From a virus: 31,463 nt of DNA. Made by a program: the position numbers and the translations under genes. This document shows, piece by piece, positions 31,417 to 31,463 of this stretch; position 1 is the stretch's first letter, and every line of letters begins with the position of its first letter. The notes under the pieces were generated by a model, which saw nothing but the letters and a program-made list of their open reading frames with translations, had not been told where the DNA came from and searched no databases. Location: positions 1 through 31,463 of IMG/VR virus record IMGVR_UViG_3300028840_001943; one strand, 5' to 3'.

Positions 31417-31463
31417 AAGTTAACCTGTTTCAAAATGCATAAAAATGCGACCAAGTGGGACCC

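Noticed and set aside
1-31463. CRISPR arrays, insertion sequences, attachment sites and integrases
   Set aside because: No spaced direct repeats, no transposase or recombinase domain, and no tRNA-like end were seen on either strand.

Overview
The window is a tailed-phage (or prophage) segment from an unidentified bacterial host. It carries the whole virion-building module of a contractile-tailed phage (myovirus morphology). The head genes are of the lambda type: GpA-like terminase, lambda-family portal, S49 protease with a nested scaffold, D-like decoration protein and E-like capsid protein. The tail genes follow the Mu order: sheath, tube, frameshifted chaperone, tape measure, then baseplate proteins like Mu gp43 to gp48, then fibre. 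No rRNA, tRNA, CRISPR array, integrase, transposase, recognisable lysogeny repressor or DNA polymerase was seen, so the lifestyle and host cannot be settled from this sequence.

Layout. (1) 1-3366, plus strand: a control region, a 42-residue ORF, a DEAH helicase, a DUF4326 protein, an HD phosphohydrolase and a peptidoglycan amidase. All are joined by 1-7 base overlaps. (2) 3363-4360, plus strand: a strong sigma70-like promoter drives a 56-residue ORF and a C39-like cysteine-peptidase lipoprotein, a two-gene unit that looks like a phage 'moron'. (3) 31313 down to 4311, minus strand: one nearly gapless late unit of about 27 kb. It runs from the terminase small subunit through a Zn-ribbon-like protein, a GGQ (RF-1 domain) protein, the terminase large subunit, the portal, a six-gene accessory cassette with LamG-like lectin folds, and the protease/scaffold. 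It continues with decoration and capsid proteins, joining proteins, sheath, tube, chaperones, tape measure, baseplate, fibre, a coiled-coil protein, an XhlA-like membrane protein and a VRR-NUC-type nuclease. The last gene converges on, and overlaps, the lipoprotein gene. (4) 31314-31463: a non-coding control region with palindromes and the same GTTAAC motifs found at the left end.

The late unit encodes packaging, capsid assembly and tail assembly in the usual assembly order. The amidase and the XhlA-like protein probably act in lysis. The helicase, HD protein and nuclease probably act on DNA or nucleotides. Less ordinary points are the lipoprotein peptidase unit with its own promoter, the GGQ protein between the terminase subunits, the lectin-like cassette between portal and protease, an identical Shine-Dalgarno hairpin used before two late genes, and a possible leaderless, operator-covered terminase promoter. 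If the two window ends are adjacent in the native molecule, they form one divergent control region between the two operons; this is inference only.

There is no stretch above 300 bases without a gene. The largest non-coding stretches are the two ends (about 79 and 156 bases) and 3367-3431.
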